Under the pieces are notes generated by a model. That model ran no database searches. It had not been told where the DNA came from and worked only from the letters and a program-made list of their open reading frames with translations. DNA of 26,918 nt from Treponema sp. (lineage in GTDB: Bacteria; Spirochaetota; Spirochaetia; Treponematales; Breznakiellaceae), in assembly GCA_031283905.1 (NCBI GenBank), contig JAITAW010000091.1, positions 1 through 26,918 on the forward strand, in the 5' to 3' direction. Below are positions 6,598-14,540 of the stretch, in pieces (position 1 is the stretch's first letter; the number at the start of each line of letters is the position of its first letter). The translations under genes and the position numbers were made by a program.

Positions 6598-7779
6598 TCA
6601 CATGGAACCAACTCCCGCAACATACAAGGTAAAATTTTCGTTTAAAGAAAACTTTCCCGCGTTTCCGGCGGCAATAAAGGCGCTTTCCCCCTGTTTCAAT
6701 CGTATGCCGGTTTTCTCGTTGCTTTCTTCATTCACAACAAGAACTTCCCCTCGCGTAACGATGAGGATTGCGGGACCGTCTTCCGTCCAAACGCCTTGAT
6801 CGTGTATAACGGAAAGCGAAAATTCTTTACATTTTACGGGATATTTAAAAGGATTGGGATGCAGAATTTCGGGTTTAAACGCCGAGAAAGTGAGTATATG
6901 GAACAACTCTTGCAAATCAATACATTTAGGCGTAAGACCGCCACGCAGTACGTTGTCCGAATTCGCCATAAGTTCCACGCCAAACCCCCGGATGTAGGCA
7001 TGCAACACTCCCGCAGGCAGAAACATGGCATCGCCCTCTCCAAGAAAAACAAGGTTCAGATACAAAGGCGAGAGTACTGCCGGATCCGATGGGTATTGCT
7101 CCGCAAAAGAGGCCGCCGTCTCCCACACGTCACGATATTGAGGGCGCGACTCGCCAAGTCGCCGCTTCTGCATCGTAGCGTGATCGCTTATGCGCCGCTT
7201 GATTTCCGGTGGAAGCGCGAACAACGCATGTAAAAACGCCTTCAACCCCGAATCAAGCGCCGCTTTCACACCGGAGAGACTTTCCATGCCGAAGGCGTCA
7301 AACAGGGCGCGGATTTCATCGATTTCCCTAAAACCTGCCATCGCCTTAAAGGGCGTAAGGGCGCAGATGATCTCCGGTTTATGGTTGGCGTCTTTGTAGT
7401 TTCGTTCGGGCGCGTCAAACGAAACGCCCGCGCTGTTTTCCCGCTCAAAACCGGCTTGCGCCTGTTCGAGACTGGGATGGGCTTGTATGGAAAGCGACTT
7501 GTCCGCAGCAAGCGCTTTGAACAGAAATGGAAGGGAAGCGGTACCCGCAACAACAGTCTTGCCAAGATATAATTCAGCATCCTGTTCAATAAGTTCCGCA
7601 AGGCTTATTATTTTTCCGTTATATTCGGTTTGGGACTGCCCGTCCCGATGAACGCCCATCCACAATTCGGCGCAGGGCTTTTTGTCAGGATTTTTTTCTC
7701 CAAGCAATTCAGGAATCCAATCGGGAGAACCCCATGCGTAGTGTTTCACCTGATTTCTAAGCTTAAAGACCGGATACAT
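6598..7779 (-). CDS. manA: Mannose-6-phosphate isomerase, class I
   Basis: The 393-residue protein interconverts mannose 6-phosphate and fructose 6-phosphate in the cytoplasm. Type I zinc ligands are visible: Gln99 and His101 in SIQAHP, Glu136 in NHKPE, and His260 in PAGVLHAY. The catalytic arginine is in NVLRGGLTPK (Arg279). Length and domain order are normal for the family. It begins one base after the zapA stop, with GGAG in a good position, so translation is probably coupled to the cell-division genes. Its product feeds glycolysis or mannose-containing glycans. Confidence 0.93.
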   Translation of the reverse strand: MYPVFKLRNQVKHYAWGSPDWIPELLGEKNPDKKPCAELWMGVHRDGQSQTEYNGKIISLAELIEQDAELYLGKTVVAGTASLPFLFKALAADKSLSIQAHPSLEQAQAGFERENSAGVSFDAPERNYKDANHKPEIICALTPFKAMAGFREIDEIRALFDAFGMESLSGVKAALDSGLKAFLHALFALPPEIKRRISDHATMQKRRLGESRPQYRDVWETAASFAEQYPSDPAVLSPLYLNLVFLGEGDAMFLPAGVLHAYIRGFGVELMANSDNVLRGGLTPKCIDLQELFHILTFSAFKPEILHPNPFKYPVKCKEFSLSVIHDQGVWTEDGPAILIVTRGEVLVVNEESNEKTGIRLKQGESAFIAAGNAGKFSLNENFTLYVAGVGSM

Positions 7780-7780
7780 A

Positions 7781-8095
7781 TTACGCTCCGCTTTCTAATA
7801 TTTCGTCTATGCATTCGATGAGATGACGGGTTATTTTTTCAGTTTCCTGTTCTTCGCGTATGCTGAGTTCTTGTTCAGTCTCATGACGGCTACATACACC
7901 GAGGTACTTATCATACGCAAGAAATCCCGTTAAAATAGCCACCTTGAGCGGATCTTTGAGTCCTGTTAAAGTCTGCGTTTCCTCAACCGCCAGTTGATAC
8001 CGTTCAAGCAAACGGTTGAGGTATTCAGAATCTTCCTCCGCCGCAATAGAAAACGAGGTTCCTAATACTTCAATGCGGAGGTTGGTTTTCGCCAT
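7781..8095 (-). CDS. zapA: Cell division protein ZapA
   Basis: The 104-residue protein starts MAKTNLRIEVLGTSFSIAAEE, the ZapA N-terminal strand pattern, and continues with a helical region (LERYQLAVEE, LKVAILTGFLAYDKYL). ZapA binds FtsZ and promotes protofilament bundling. The ATG at 8095 fits the family start; a longer frame to 8188 would overlap the preceding gene and add an atypical tail. It begins four bases after the ZapB-like stop, so the two are probably co-translated. Assignment rests on size, fold pattern and position behind the ribosomal protein genes. Confidence 0.8.
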   Translation of the reverse strand: MAKTNLRIEVLGTSFSIAAEEDSEYLNRLLERYQLAVEETQTLTGLKDPLKVAILTGFLAYDKYLGVCSRHETEQELSIREEQETEKITRHLIECIDEILESGA

Positions 8096-8099
8096 GTTT

Positions 8100-8498
8100 T
8101 TACGAGGGGTAATAGGCGGCGCTACCTTGGTATCCCTGATCGTGGAACATCTCTCCGTTATTAGAAGAACGCTGAACCGGCTGTTCATGCTGAGCGTCCG
8201 GCGGGACTGAAGCCGCCGAGGTCCGCTCTAAATCTGCTTTAACTTCCAGGGAATCCTCAACCTGATTGAGCCTGTTCAGCGCCGAAATGACGCCGGTCTC
8301 AATATGTTGCTGATCTTCCTTGTAGCCAAGTATTGCAAACTCAAGCTCATTTATCTGATTTTGAAACGCATCGATCTTTTTTTTGAGCTGTTTATTTTCT
8401 TCTGTAAGCTCTGCGTTTTTTCTAACCAGTTGCTTTACCACCTCCACCGCCTTGTCGACTTTCGTTTCCAGCAATTTTACATTCTCAAGCGTAGCCAT
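8100..8498 (-). CDS. ZapB-like coiled-coil protein
   Basis: The protein has 132 residues. Residues 1-85 are a long coiled coil (LLETKVDKAVEVVKQLVRKN, then ELTEENKQLKKKIDAF), resembling ZapB-type division proteins. The C-terminal 45 residues are low-complexity and probably disordered, rich in Ser, Gln and Pro and ending GSAAYYPS. The ATG at 8498 lies one base from the end of rplT and has G-rich sequence upstream. Adjacency to zapA supports a divisome role, since ZapA and ZapB bind each other in enterobacteria, but coiled coils give weak homology, so the ZapB name is tentative. Confidence 0.7.
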   Translation of the reverse strand: MATLENVKLLETKVDKAVEVVKQLVRKNAELTEENKQLKKKIDAFQNQINELEFAILGYKEDQQHIETGVISALNRLNQVEDSLEVKADLERTSAASVPPDAQHEQPVQRSSNNGEMFHDQGYQGSAAYYPS

Positions 8499-8499
8499 A

Positions 8500-8862
8500 T
8501 TACAACACCCCCAAGGCGGACTTCGCCTTTTCCGCAACGACTTTAAAAGCCGCCGCATCTTCAGCAGCGAGGCTTGCAAGCGCCTTTCGGTTGATTACAA
8601 CACCGGCCTTGTTAAGCCCGTTTATAAGACGCGAATAACTGATGCCTTCAGCGCGACACGCCGCGTTGATACGCACAATCCAAATTCGACGAAAATCACC
8701 TTTCCGGTCTTTTCTGTCACGGTATGCGTAAGAAAGACTTTTTGCCACCGCATCTTTTGCGGTTTTGAAATTTGAATGTCGTCTTCCCCAATACCCTTTT
8801 GCGAGTTTTAATATTTTTTTGCGGCGATTCTTCCGTTTCGCCCCATCCACCGCTCTCGGCAT
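8500..8862 (-). CDS. rplT: 50S ribosomal protein L20
   Basis: The 120-residue protein has the full L20 pattern: MPRAVDGAKRKNRRKKILKL, then GYWGRRHSNFKTAKDAV, RDRKGDFRRIWIVRINAACR and SYSRLINGLNKAGV. It is an early-assembly 23S rRNA binding protein. The gene lies 21 bases after rpmI in the conserved infC-rpmI-rplT order. In many bacteria L20 represses this operon; no leader structure was worked out here. Confidence 0.97.
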   Translation of the reverse strand: MPRAVDGAKRKNRRKKILKLAKGYWGRRHSNFKTAKDAVAKSLSYAYRDRKDRKGDFRRIWIVRINAACRAEGISYSRLINGLNKAGVVINRKALASLAAEDAAAFKVVAEKAKSALGVL

Positions 8863-8883
8863 ATTCTCTCCTTCTCTTTATGC

Positions 8884-9084
8884 TTACCCGTTGGGCAGAA
8901 GCTGCTTTTTAATAACAGCGACATTGTCTTTCGACAAGATACCGGCATGGCGGAGATTTCGCTTCCGTTTGGTCGACTTCTTGGTTAAAATATGGCGAAG
9001 ATTTTGCTTCTTATACTTAACCTTGCCTGTTCCGGTAAAAGAAAAACGTTTTGCTGCGCTCTTTTTTGTTTTCATTTTCGGCAT
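8884..9084 (-). CDS. rpmI: 50S ribosomal protein L35
   Basis: The 66-residue basic protein starts MPKMKTKKSAAKRFSFTGTG and contains NLRHILTKKSTKRKRNLRH, the L35 signature. GAGGATAG lies just before the ATG. It sits between infC and rplT in the standard order. Confidence 0.97.
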   Translation of the reverse strand: MPKMKTKKSAAKRFSFTGTGKVKYKKQNLRHILTKKSTKRKRNLRHAGILSKDNVAVIKKQLLPNG

Positions 9085-9097
9085 ACTGCTATCCTCA

Positions 9098-9616
9098 TTA
9101 TTTTTTGGCTTTCGGGCTTACTATCATGGACATGTTTCGTCCCTCCATTGCCGGAGGCTTGTCCATGACATATTCGCCTTCAATGCGTTTTAACATATCG
9201 TCCATAACGCCATGCCCCAGATCCGTATGGGCAAGTTCCCTGCCCCGAAACCTGATTGTAACCTTGACCTTGTTGCCTTCCGAGAGAAATTCCTTGACAT
9301 GCTTGGATTTAAATTCCATGTCATGATCATCGATCTTAGGCTGCATACGAATTTCTTTTAGCCTAAGCACTTTTTGCTTTTTCTTTGAATCGCGGACTTT
9401 TTTCTCGTTTTCGAATTTAAATTTACCATAATCAAGAATTTTAACTACAGGCGGAACAGCCTGAGGCGCAACTTCCACAAGATCAAGTCCCATGGAACGG
9501 GCAATTTCAAGCGCTGACTGAGTAGGCATGATTCCCTGTCGCTCCCCCTCGTCTCGAATGAGACGAACTTCCCTCACTCTAATTTGTTCATTGATCCGCA
9601 AATCTTTTTCTGACAA
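9098..9616 (-). CDS. infC: Translation initiation factor IF-3
   Basis: The 172-residue protein binds the 30S subunit and controls start-codon selection. The N-terminal domain has LRINEQIRVREVRLI, then VEVAPQAVPPVVKILDYGKF; the C-terminal domain has KVTIRFRGRELAH. No ATG fits. I place the start at the TTG at 9616 because AAGGAAGG lies four to seven bases upstream and the length then matches the family. A longer frame from a TTG at 9691 would begin almost inside the tRNA-Glu gene and add 25 atypical residues. Rare start codons in infC are typical, since IF-3 discriminates against its own start codon and so regulates itself. It begins about 80 bases after tRNA-Glu. Confidence 0.93.
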   Translation of the reverse strand: MSEKDLRINEQIRVREVRLIRDEGERQGIMPTQSALEIARSMGLDLVEVAPQAVPPVVKILDYGKFKFENEKKVRDSKKKQKVLRLKEIRMQPKIDDHDMEFKSKHVKEFLSEGNKVKVTIRFRGRELAHTDLGHGVMDDMLKRIEGEYVMDKPPAMEGRNMSMIVSPKAKK

Positions 9617-9697
9617 CTGCCCTTCCTTATGGCGTATAATATAATGGCTTGCGCGTTGCGCCTGTACTATCATCGTCCAAGTATCGCGCAATTAAAC

Positions 9698-9769
9698 CAT
9701 CTCCTAGGGGAATTGAACCCCTGTTGTCGGGATGAAAACCCGATGTCCTGACCACTAGACGAAGGAGAC
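9698..9769 (-). tRNA. tRNA-Glu (TTC)
   Basis: The 72-nt gene folds as a cloverleaf with acceptor GTCTCCT/AGGAGAT, anticodon stem TCGGG/CCCGA and loop TTTTCAT, giving anticodon TTC. The T arm is GGGG-TTCAATT-CCCC. The discriminator is G and CCA is not encoded. It lies immediately upstream of infC on the same strand, with a good promoter in front, so it may be co-transcribed with the translation operon. Confidence 0.95.
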
Positions 9770-9803
9770 GTTCACCGAGATTTTCCCATCGGGACATATA
9801 TAA

Positions 9804-9832
9804 ATTATCCTTTCTGGCGCACCCGTTGTAAA
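9804..9832 (-). promoter_or_regulatory. Sigma-70 type promoter for tRNA-Glu and perhaps infC operon
   Basis: On the minus strand TTTACA (9827-9832) and GATAAT (9804-9809) are 17 bases apart. Transcription would start near 9797, about 28 bases before the tRNA. Five of six bases match the consensus in both hexamers. Confidence 0.6.
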
Positions 9833-10059
9833 ACCGTTGGGAAAAACTTCGTTATTTTGAACCTATACATCTGTAATCTACCTGATTTTCTTTTTTATGT
9901 CAAGTAGGTTGTCAGTAAAAAAATTATATTTTTCTCAGCGTATTTCTCTACCTTTAAAAAATAATGCGCGGCGGCTGTCTATTGGCTCCGCGCTTGCGTG
10001 AGTCTGCGCCACGTCTTCATCCGGCCATCGGCTTGACAACCAGTACCGCCCATTGTTTT

Positions 10060-10132
10060 TGATCCAAGGCCGAATCGAACGGCCGACCTGCCGCTTAGGA
10101 GGCGGCCGCTCTATCCCCTGAGCTATTGGACC
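10060..10132 (-). tRNA. tRNA-Arg (CCT)
   Basis: The 73-nt cloverleaf has acceptor GGTCCAA/TTGGATC, D stem GCTC/GAGC, anticodon stem GCCGC/GCGGC with loop CTCCTAA (anticodon CCT), and T arm GGCCG-TTCGATT-CGGCC. The discriminator is A and CCA is not encoded. Confidence 0.95.
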
Positions 10133-10140
10133 TTTTTGTA

Positions 10141-10171
10141 AGTATATCATCAGAAACGAGGCTTTTGTCAA
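10141..10171 (-). promoter_or_regulatory. Promoter of tRNA-Arg
   Basis: On the minus strand TTGACA (10166-10171) is followed after 19 bases by TATACT (10141-10146); GATATA at 17-base spacing is an alternative -10. The -35 region shares the 13-base string TCTTGACAAAAGC with the tRNA-Thr promoter at 21882-21910. Confidence 0.6.
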
Positions 10172-10232
10172 GACATTTGTTAGACGTTTGCCGGACGCCC
10201 GTCACAAAGCAATCGGTGCCACGAGCGGCGTG

Positions 10233-11318
10233 TCATCCGCCGAGCAACCGCGCAATGCCGGACATTTTTTTCCTGTCTACAAACGTGCCGTCCACATCAA
10301 GCACTTCACGAGCGGCTTTGTTGCCGAAACTCGCGCACTCGCCAAACGATTTGTCACGCAGCCACGCGCCCAGAAAAGCGGCGCAAAAAGCATCGCCCGC
10401 GCCGGTGGTCTCATTAGGGATAACGGCAAGCGTGTCCTCCCGGTGGACATTGCCGCCCGCGAACACCATCGCGCCCTTCGCGCCGAGTTTCACCGCAATA
10501 ACCGGAAACAGATCATTGGCGAGCTTCTGGAAAAAGGTCTGCATTTTTAACGGGAGCGGATTCCTACGCGCAAAAAGCCAATCCATAAAACCAGCCGGTT
10601 TTTCTTCATTGTTATCCGTATCCCCGGAAACGCGCCGGTAGAACGCGTCCGCTTCTTCCTGATTCATAAAGAGCAGGAGCGGGTACTCCTTGCAGTACCG
10701 CATGATGGCCGGGGCGTACATCCCGGCCATCCCAACCGAGCCGACGTCAATGGCGACCACGGTGCCGTATTCGGCGGCAAGCTCAAGGACGCGGCTCACC
10801 AGAGCCTCCCTGTTTAGAATATAGCCGTCTATTACCACAATCCGCGCCCGCCTAATCGCGTCTTCCCTCACGTCGCCTGCATCAAGAAGCTCGGCTGCGG
10901 AAATGGACACGGCGGTAACGTTAGGCTCGCCTTCGCGTTGCAGGAAAACACATGCGCCGGTCGGCTTCCGCTCTTTTATCAAGAAAAGCGTGACCCCCGC
11001 TGCCCGCATTTCCCGCTCAAAAACTTTCGCAAACTCATCATCTGGACCAACCGCGCCCATATACCCCGCGCGGATTCCAAGAAGAGCGGCGACCTTGGCG
11101 ACATTCGCGGCTCCGCCGCCGGAAACCACATTGCCGTTGGGAAACCGCTCGAGAATTTCAAACAACTCCTCATATTCGATATGGCGCGGCTTGGTTATAC
11201 CGAGCTTCCTGAATTGCTCATTGTCGACCTTTACAAAAATATCGACAAGCGCGTTACCGATGCAGAGCATTTCCAGCTTTTTATCTTCATCATCCACATG
11301 TAATTCCGGCATGAGCAT
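10233..11318 (-). CDS. PfkB-family carbohydrate kinase
   Basis: The 361-residue protein belongs to the ribokinase/PfkB superfamily. It has the N-terminal di-glycine motif VVSGGGAANVA (67-74) and the C-terminal ATP-binding signature TTGAGDAFCAAF, with Asp309 as the predicted catalytic base. MLCIGNALVDIFVKVD near the start is typical of the adenosine-kinase-like or fructokinase-like branch. The substrate cannot be told from sequence. An insert at about 230-260, rich in Asp, Asn and Glu and then basic, is longer than usual. It starts nine bases after the ackA stop, so the two are probably one operon. Upstream ATG choices (1, 3 or 17 in the frame) are close, and the first has only a weak GAG as ribosome binding site. 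Confidence 0.88.
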   Translation of the reverse strand: MLMPELHVDDEDKKLEMLCIGNALVDIFVKVDNEQFRKLGITKPRHIEYEELFEILERFPNGNVVSGGGAANVAKVAALLGIRAGYMGAVGPDDEFAKVFEREMRAAGVTLFLIKERKPTGACVFLQREGEPNVTAVSISAAELLDAGDVREDAIRRARIVVIDGYILNREALVSRVLELAAEYGTVVAIDVGSVGMAGMYAPAIMRYCKEYPLLLFMNQEEADAFYRRVSGDTDNNEEKPAGFMDWLFARRNPLPLKMQTFFQKLANDLFPVIAVKLGAKGAMVFAGGNVHREDTLAVIPNETTGAGDAFCAAFLGAWLRDKSFGECASFGNKAAREVLDVDGTFVDRKKMSGIARLLGG

Positions 11319-11327
11319 CTCTGCGCC

Positions 11328-12665
11328 CTACTTAGGCAGCGCTAAAATCTTCTCCAGTTCCGGCAGTTTCTTCAAATCCTCTTTCAACCCTTCGGCGCGG
11401 GTCCTGTTCACGTAATCCTTGCTCTGGAACGAATAGGTAAACCTCGTATGAACATCGTACGTACCCGCCATAAGCGCGTATGCGTCCTCGGTCATTACGA
11501 GTTCCTCATCGGTCGGGATGATGAAGATGGGAATTGCAGAAGAATCCGCGGAGATGCGGGTCTCGGCGTTGCGGGTATGGGCAAGGGCGTTCTTCGCCGG
11601 ATCGTAGACAATGCCCAATCCTTCAAGCCCTTCAAGGAACTTCTTGCGCATGAAGCCGGCGAATTCGCCCACGCCTGCGGTAAGCACCACGGCGTCCACC
11701 CGCCCAAGCGTCGCCATATACGCGCCGATGTACTTCTTCACGCGGTGCGCCTCCATATTCTGCGCCAGCATAGCGCGAGTATCGCCCTGCTCAACGGCTT
11801 TTTGTATATCGCGCCGGTCATTGTACGCGCCGGTAATGCCCAAAAGTCCGGACTTCTTGTTCAGCGCACTCTCCATTTCCGCGGCGCTCATACCGGTTTT
11901 CCTCATCACATAGAACGGCATAGCCATATCCGCATCGCCGGAACGGGTTCCCATCACCAGCCCTTCAAGCGGAGTGATGCCCATGCTCGTATCAAAAGAA
12001 CAGCCGTCCTTAACCGCGCACACGGACGATCCGTTCCCGATATGGCAGATGATAAGGTTCGTCCCGAAAGGCTTCCTGCCGAGGATCACGGACGCCCGTT
12101 TCGCCGTGTACAGGAAACTCGTACCGTGGAACCCGTATTTCCGTACGCCATACTTCTCGTACCATTCATACGGCACCGCGTACATAAAAGAAGCCGCCGG
12201 CATGGTCTGATGCCACGCCGTATCCATAACCGCGCAATGCGGCGCATTGGGCAACACCTTCTTCGCCGCCTCAATGCCCATGATATTCGCCGGGTTATGG
12301 AGCGGCCCCAAATCCCGCACCTCGTTAAAAGCCTTCATTGCATCATCGTCAACGATCACGCTCTTGGTGAATTTGCCGCCTCCATGCAATACCCGGTGTC
12401 CGACAGCCTTGATAACGCCCATATTTTTAATGACCCCGCGTTCGGGATCGGTCAGCAACTTGATAATAAGGTTCACCGCATCGGTATGGGTTGGGCAGTT
12501 CTGATGGAGGGTGTACTCCTCTTTGCCTTTTGCCTTATGCGTGATAAAAGACCCGTCAAACGTAACCTTTTCCACGATGCCCACAGCCAATACATCCTTG
12601 CCCTCCCAATCGTACACTTGATACTTTGCCGATGATGAACCGCAATTCAATGTTAAAATAACCAT
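11328..12665 (-). CDS. ackA: Acetate kinase
   Basis: The 445-residue protein converts acetyl phosphate and ADP to acetate and ATP, the energy-yielding step of acetate fermentation. Active-site residues align with the family: Asn7 in LNCGSSSAKYQ, Arg91 in GHRVLHGG, Asp147 in VMDTAWHQTMP, the ATP-site string HIGNGSSV, a catalytic Arg in GTRSGDAD, and Glu in PTDEELVMTED. The C-terminus is about 40 residues longer than the usual 400. AGGAGAG precedes the ATG. pta is not in the window. A PfkB kinase gene follows directly. A candidate promoter abuts an IS5 remnant just upstream. Confidence 0.96.
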   Translation of the reverse strand: MVILTLNCGSSSAKYQVYDWEGKDVLAVGIVEKVTFDGSFITHKAKGKEEYTLHQNCPTHTDAVNLIIKLLTDPERGVIKNMGVIKAVGHRVLHGGGKFTKSVIVDDDAMKAFNEVRDLGPLHNPANIMGIEAAKKVLPNAPHCAVMDTAWHQTMPAASFMYAVPYEWYEKYGVRKYGFHGTSFLYTAKRASVILGRKPFGTNLIICHIGNGSSVCAVKDGCSFDTSMGITPLEGLVMGTRSGDADMAMPFYVMRKTGMSAAEMESALNKKSGLLGITGAYNDRRDIQKAVEQGDTRAMLAQNMEAHRVKKYIGAYMATLGRVDAVVLTAGVGEFAGFMRKKFLEGLEGLGIVYDPAKNALAHTRNAETRISADSSAIPIFIIPTDEELVMTEDAYALMAGTYDVHTRFTYSFQSKDYVNRTRAEGLKEDLKKLPELEKILALPK

Positions 12666-12700
12666 ACATTCTCTCCTATAGCCACAAAACAGGCGGGTTT

Positions 12701-12730
12701 ATTTTACTATGATACGCCGAATGATGTCTA
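12701..12730 (-). promoter_or_regulatory. Candidate ackA promoter at the edge of an IS5 remnant
   Basis: On the minus strand TAGACA (12725-12730) and TAAAAT (12701-12706) are 18 bases apart. The -35 hexamer begins with the TA that borders the IS5-like remnant ending at 12731. The predicted transcript start is about 30 bases before the ackA ATG. Confidence 0.5.
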
Positions 12731-12960
12731 GGGCGTGTTCACACAACGCAAAGCAATGCAAATACAAGCGAGATAGATAAAAGCGGAAAAGATACGGGCA
12801 AGCTTGTCATAGCGGGCGCGAATCTCTCGAAATCCTTTCAGCCGCCGGAAAAACCGCCCCGCCTCTTTCCGCCTTTTATAGCGTTCTTTGTCATATTTCC
12901 ACGGATGAACCCGGTTCCGTTTCGGAGTAAGAAGCGGGCGCTTACGGCGGTTGACGAGAC
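12731..12960 (-). mobile_element. IS5-family transposase remnant, C-terminal part
   Basis: On the minus strand an open frame reads TPKRNRVHPWKYDKERYKRR, then KEAGRFFRRLKGFREIRARY, DKLARIFSAFIYLACIC and IALR, ending at the TAG at 12728-12730. This is the C-terminal third of an IS5-type DDE transposase, including the conserved RYDK. The outer end reads GGGCGTGTTCACAC next to a TA, as expected for an IS5-type end at a TA target. The rest of the element is missing. A second copy of the same element lies at 22013-22701. Confidence 0.8.
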
Positions 12961-13042
12961 GGTGTTTCTGTACAATACTAAGCGGCCACGTATGACCATT
13001 AACTATGAAACGCCTGAAAAAATACTCCGTAGGATTGCTTAA
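12950..13042 (+). mobile_element. C-terminal fragment of an rve-type (IS3/IS481/IS30) integrase
   Basis: The plus-strand frame reads DETVFLYNTKRPRM then TINYETPEKILRRIA and TAA at 13040-13042. The pattern YNTKRP-(x)-NY-TPE is the C-terminal end of IS transposases with an integrase core; IS30 is possible as well. Only about 30 residues remain, abutting the IS5 remnant tail to tail. Confidence 0.6.
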
Positions 13043-13054
13043 ATATTTGTCAAC

Positions 13055-13456
13055 CTATTTCAGGACGTGACACTTACGGCGCGTGGGAGGGCGCGGTGAA
13101 AGGTACGGAACAGACACAACAAGGTGTTGAATAACCGGAGGTACAACCCGGGACACAACGTGGAGAAGTAAATCACAGAGAGTGGCGGTATCGCGTAAAA
13201 CACGCTTCATGTTTGCCCGACCCTTCTCTATCGGATTAAAATACGCGGAAAGAAACGGTAACTTAACTTTACCCCTCGCGCATATTTCTTCAAGCCGTTT
13301 CTTTCGGTGGAAACTCGCCCGCTCCGTAATTATCGTACCGCCGCGTTGGACTTTTTTCAGCGGATTAAACCCAAAGCAAACGGGCCGGTTCGCCTTTGTT
13401 TGTTTTTCCCCGGCGTTTTTTCGGGGATACGTATTCAAGAGAATCGGTTTCTTCAA
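13055..13456 (-). pseudogene. IS630-family transposase remnant, C-terminal part
   Basis: The minus-strand frame contains ASFHRKKRLEEICARGKVKL, then PFLSAYFNPIEKGRANMKRV and LRDTATLCDLL. This is the C-terminal DDE region of an IS630 transposase, with the catalytic Glu in NPIEK. The usual catalytic Asp before NASFH is replaced (TERASFH), and the SPD before FNPIEK is deleted. The N-terminal half is absent. No function is expected. Confidence 0.75.
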
Positions 13457-13534
13457 ACTTGTTTATTCCGGCTATAATACCGCATGGAATTTTATTTTCC
13501 TCTTTTGAAATAAAACCCAATAGTAATAAAGAAT

Positions 13535-13644
13535 CCCCGCCGCAAGCGGCGGGGTAAGGAGAAATCTTTGCGTATGTGGGGGAACAAATCCCCCACACCC
13601 CCAGTTTTTACGCCCTAAAGGGCGGGGAATTAACCCCTTTAGGG
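13535..13644. repeat. Cluster of three consecutive hairpins
   Basis: Three inverted repeats follow each other. 13535-13554 is CCCCGCCG-CAAG-CGGCGGGG. 13575-13597 is TGTGGGGG-AACAAAT-CCCCCACA, followed by CCCCCAGTTTTTA. 13613-13644 is CCCTAAAGGG with CCCTTTAGGG around a 12-nt loop. The middle one with its T-run could terminate plus-strand transcription, and the group looks like a composite intergenic repeat element. Copy number elsewhere in the genome cannot be seen. Confidence 0.7.
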
Positions 13645-14540
13645 ATTAAAACAAATAGCAATACATCAACAATTATCCATATTCTTACAATTTTATTTTC
13701 AAATATTTTTCAAAAAAATTTTTATTAATTATATTATCTTGCGTCATTTATATTTTTTGTCCAATGTTCATAAAAATTTTAGCACAAATTGCATATATCT
13801 ATCTAATAACCTTTGCGGACTAGTTCCCTGTATTACATGAGCCGGTAGCGGGCCATTAGCTGATGATTGTCAGCGATTTTCTTTATCGGACAACGGGTTC
13901 AAATCTACGCGAATGAGCAAGCGCCACGCAACAAAACGCCGTTCCATTACCCACAGGATCGTTAAGCTCGCGAGTCCCTGTTACGAAAAGTCTATCGCGC
14001 CTTGCCAGCCGCCAACTTTCACGCCGACAAGCTGATCTTGAGTATGGGTTACATTCATTTTAGGGAGGCTTCATGCGTTGCCAATGACAGACGCGATGCT
14101 CCAATTCATGAAATCGTCTTGTTGAGAGATCCTCTTGAAAAATTATGGGATGCTTGCATGGTTTTGCGGAGCGTCCCAAAGGCTTAACGGGATGTCCCCG
14201 CAATCATTGCAGAATCGGAAAAAATGCGTTGGTGAACGCCGCGACATCTGCCGCTTCGCTTGTGTAGTGACTATTACTCTCTATGGTATAAAACTTAACT
14301 CAGGAGATTGTGCGATGCCCAAACCGATGCCTCGCCGTTTGACAGGTTGGGTAGGGCCGGGTCTTCAATACGCCTTGTAAGGGGCTTCAGGATGACACGA
14401 CCGGGGATATTCTGGGAGTTGTGCCTGCGGGCGCGAGTGAACCCGCTCTTCATAACTCGTGCGCTATTTTTCGCGGAAACAGCGATTCCGCCCGCCGCTC
14501 ATATGCGCTTCAATCTTCTTCTCCTAATATAAAATTTTAT
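13645..14540. other. About 0.9 kb without a recognisable gene
   Basis: The first 165 bases (to about 13810) are strongly AT-rich, unlike the surroundings. The rest has normal composition. It contains short frames only, the longest being 14002-14187 (61 codons, no ribosome binding site) and 14421-14648. Fragments such as GVVPAGASEPALHNS look protein-like but I cannot assign them. It may be decayed coding DNA. I see no tRNA or obvious structured RNA. Confidence 0.4.

Noticed and set aside
8100..8188. Longer ZapA start at 8188
   Set aside because: It would overlap the ZapB-like gene and add 31 residues not seen in ZapA; the ATG at 8095 fits the family start.
11448..12635. 395-codon plus-strand frame opposite ackA
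   Set aside because: It is a shadow of ackA in a region of strong codon bias. Its sequence is rich in His and Arg with no family pattern, while the ackA frame has every active-site motif.
13535..13655. Possible CRISPR repeat, because one hairpin is followed by GGGATTAAAAC
   Set aside because: The sequence occurs once, with no regularly spaced copies and no cas genes in the window.
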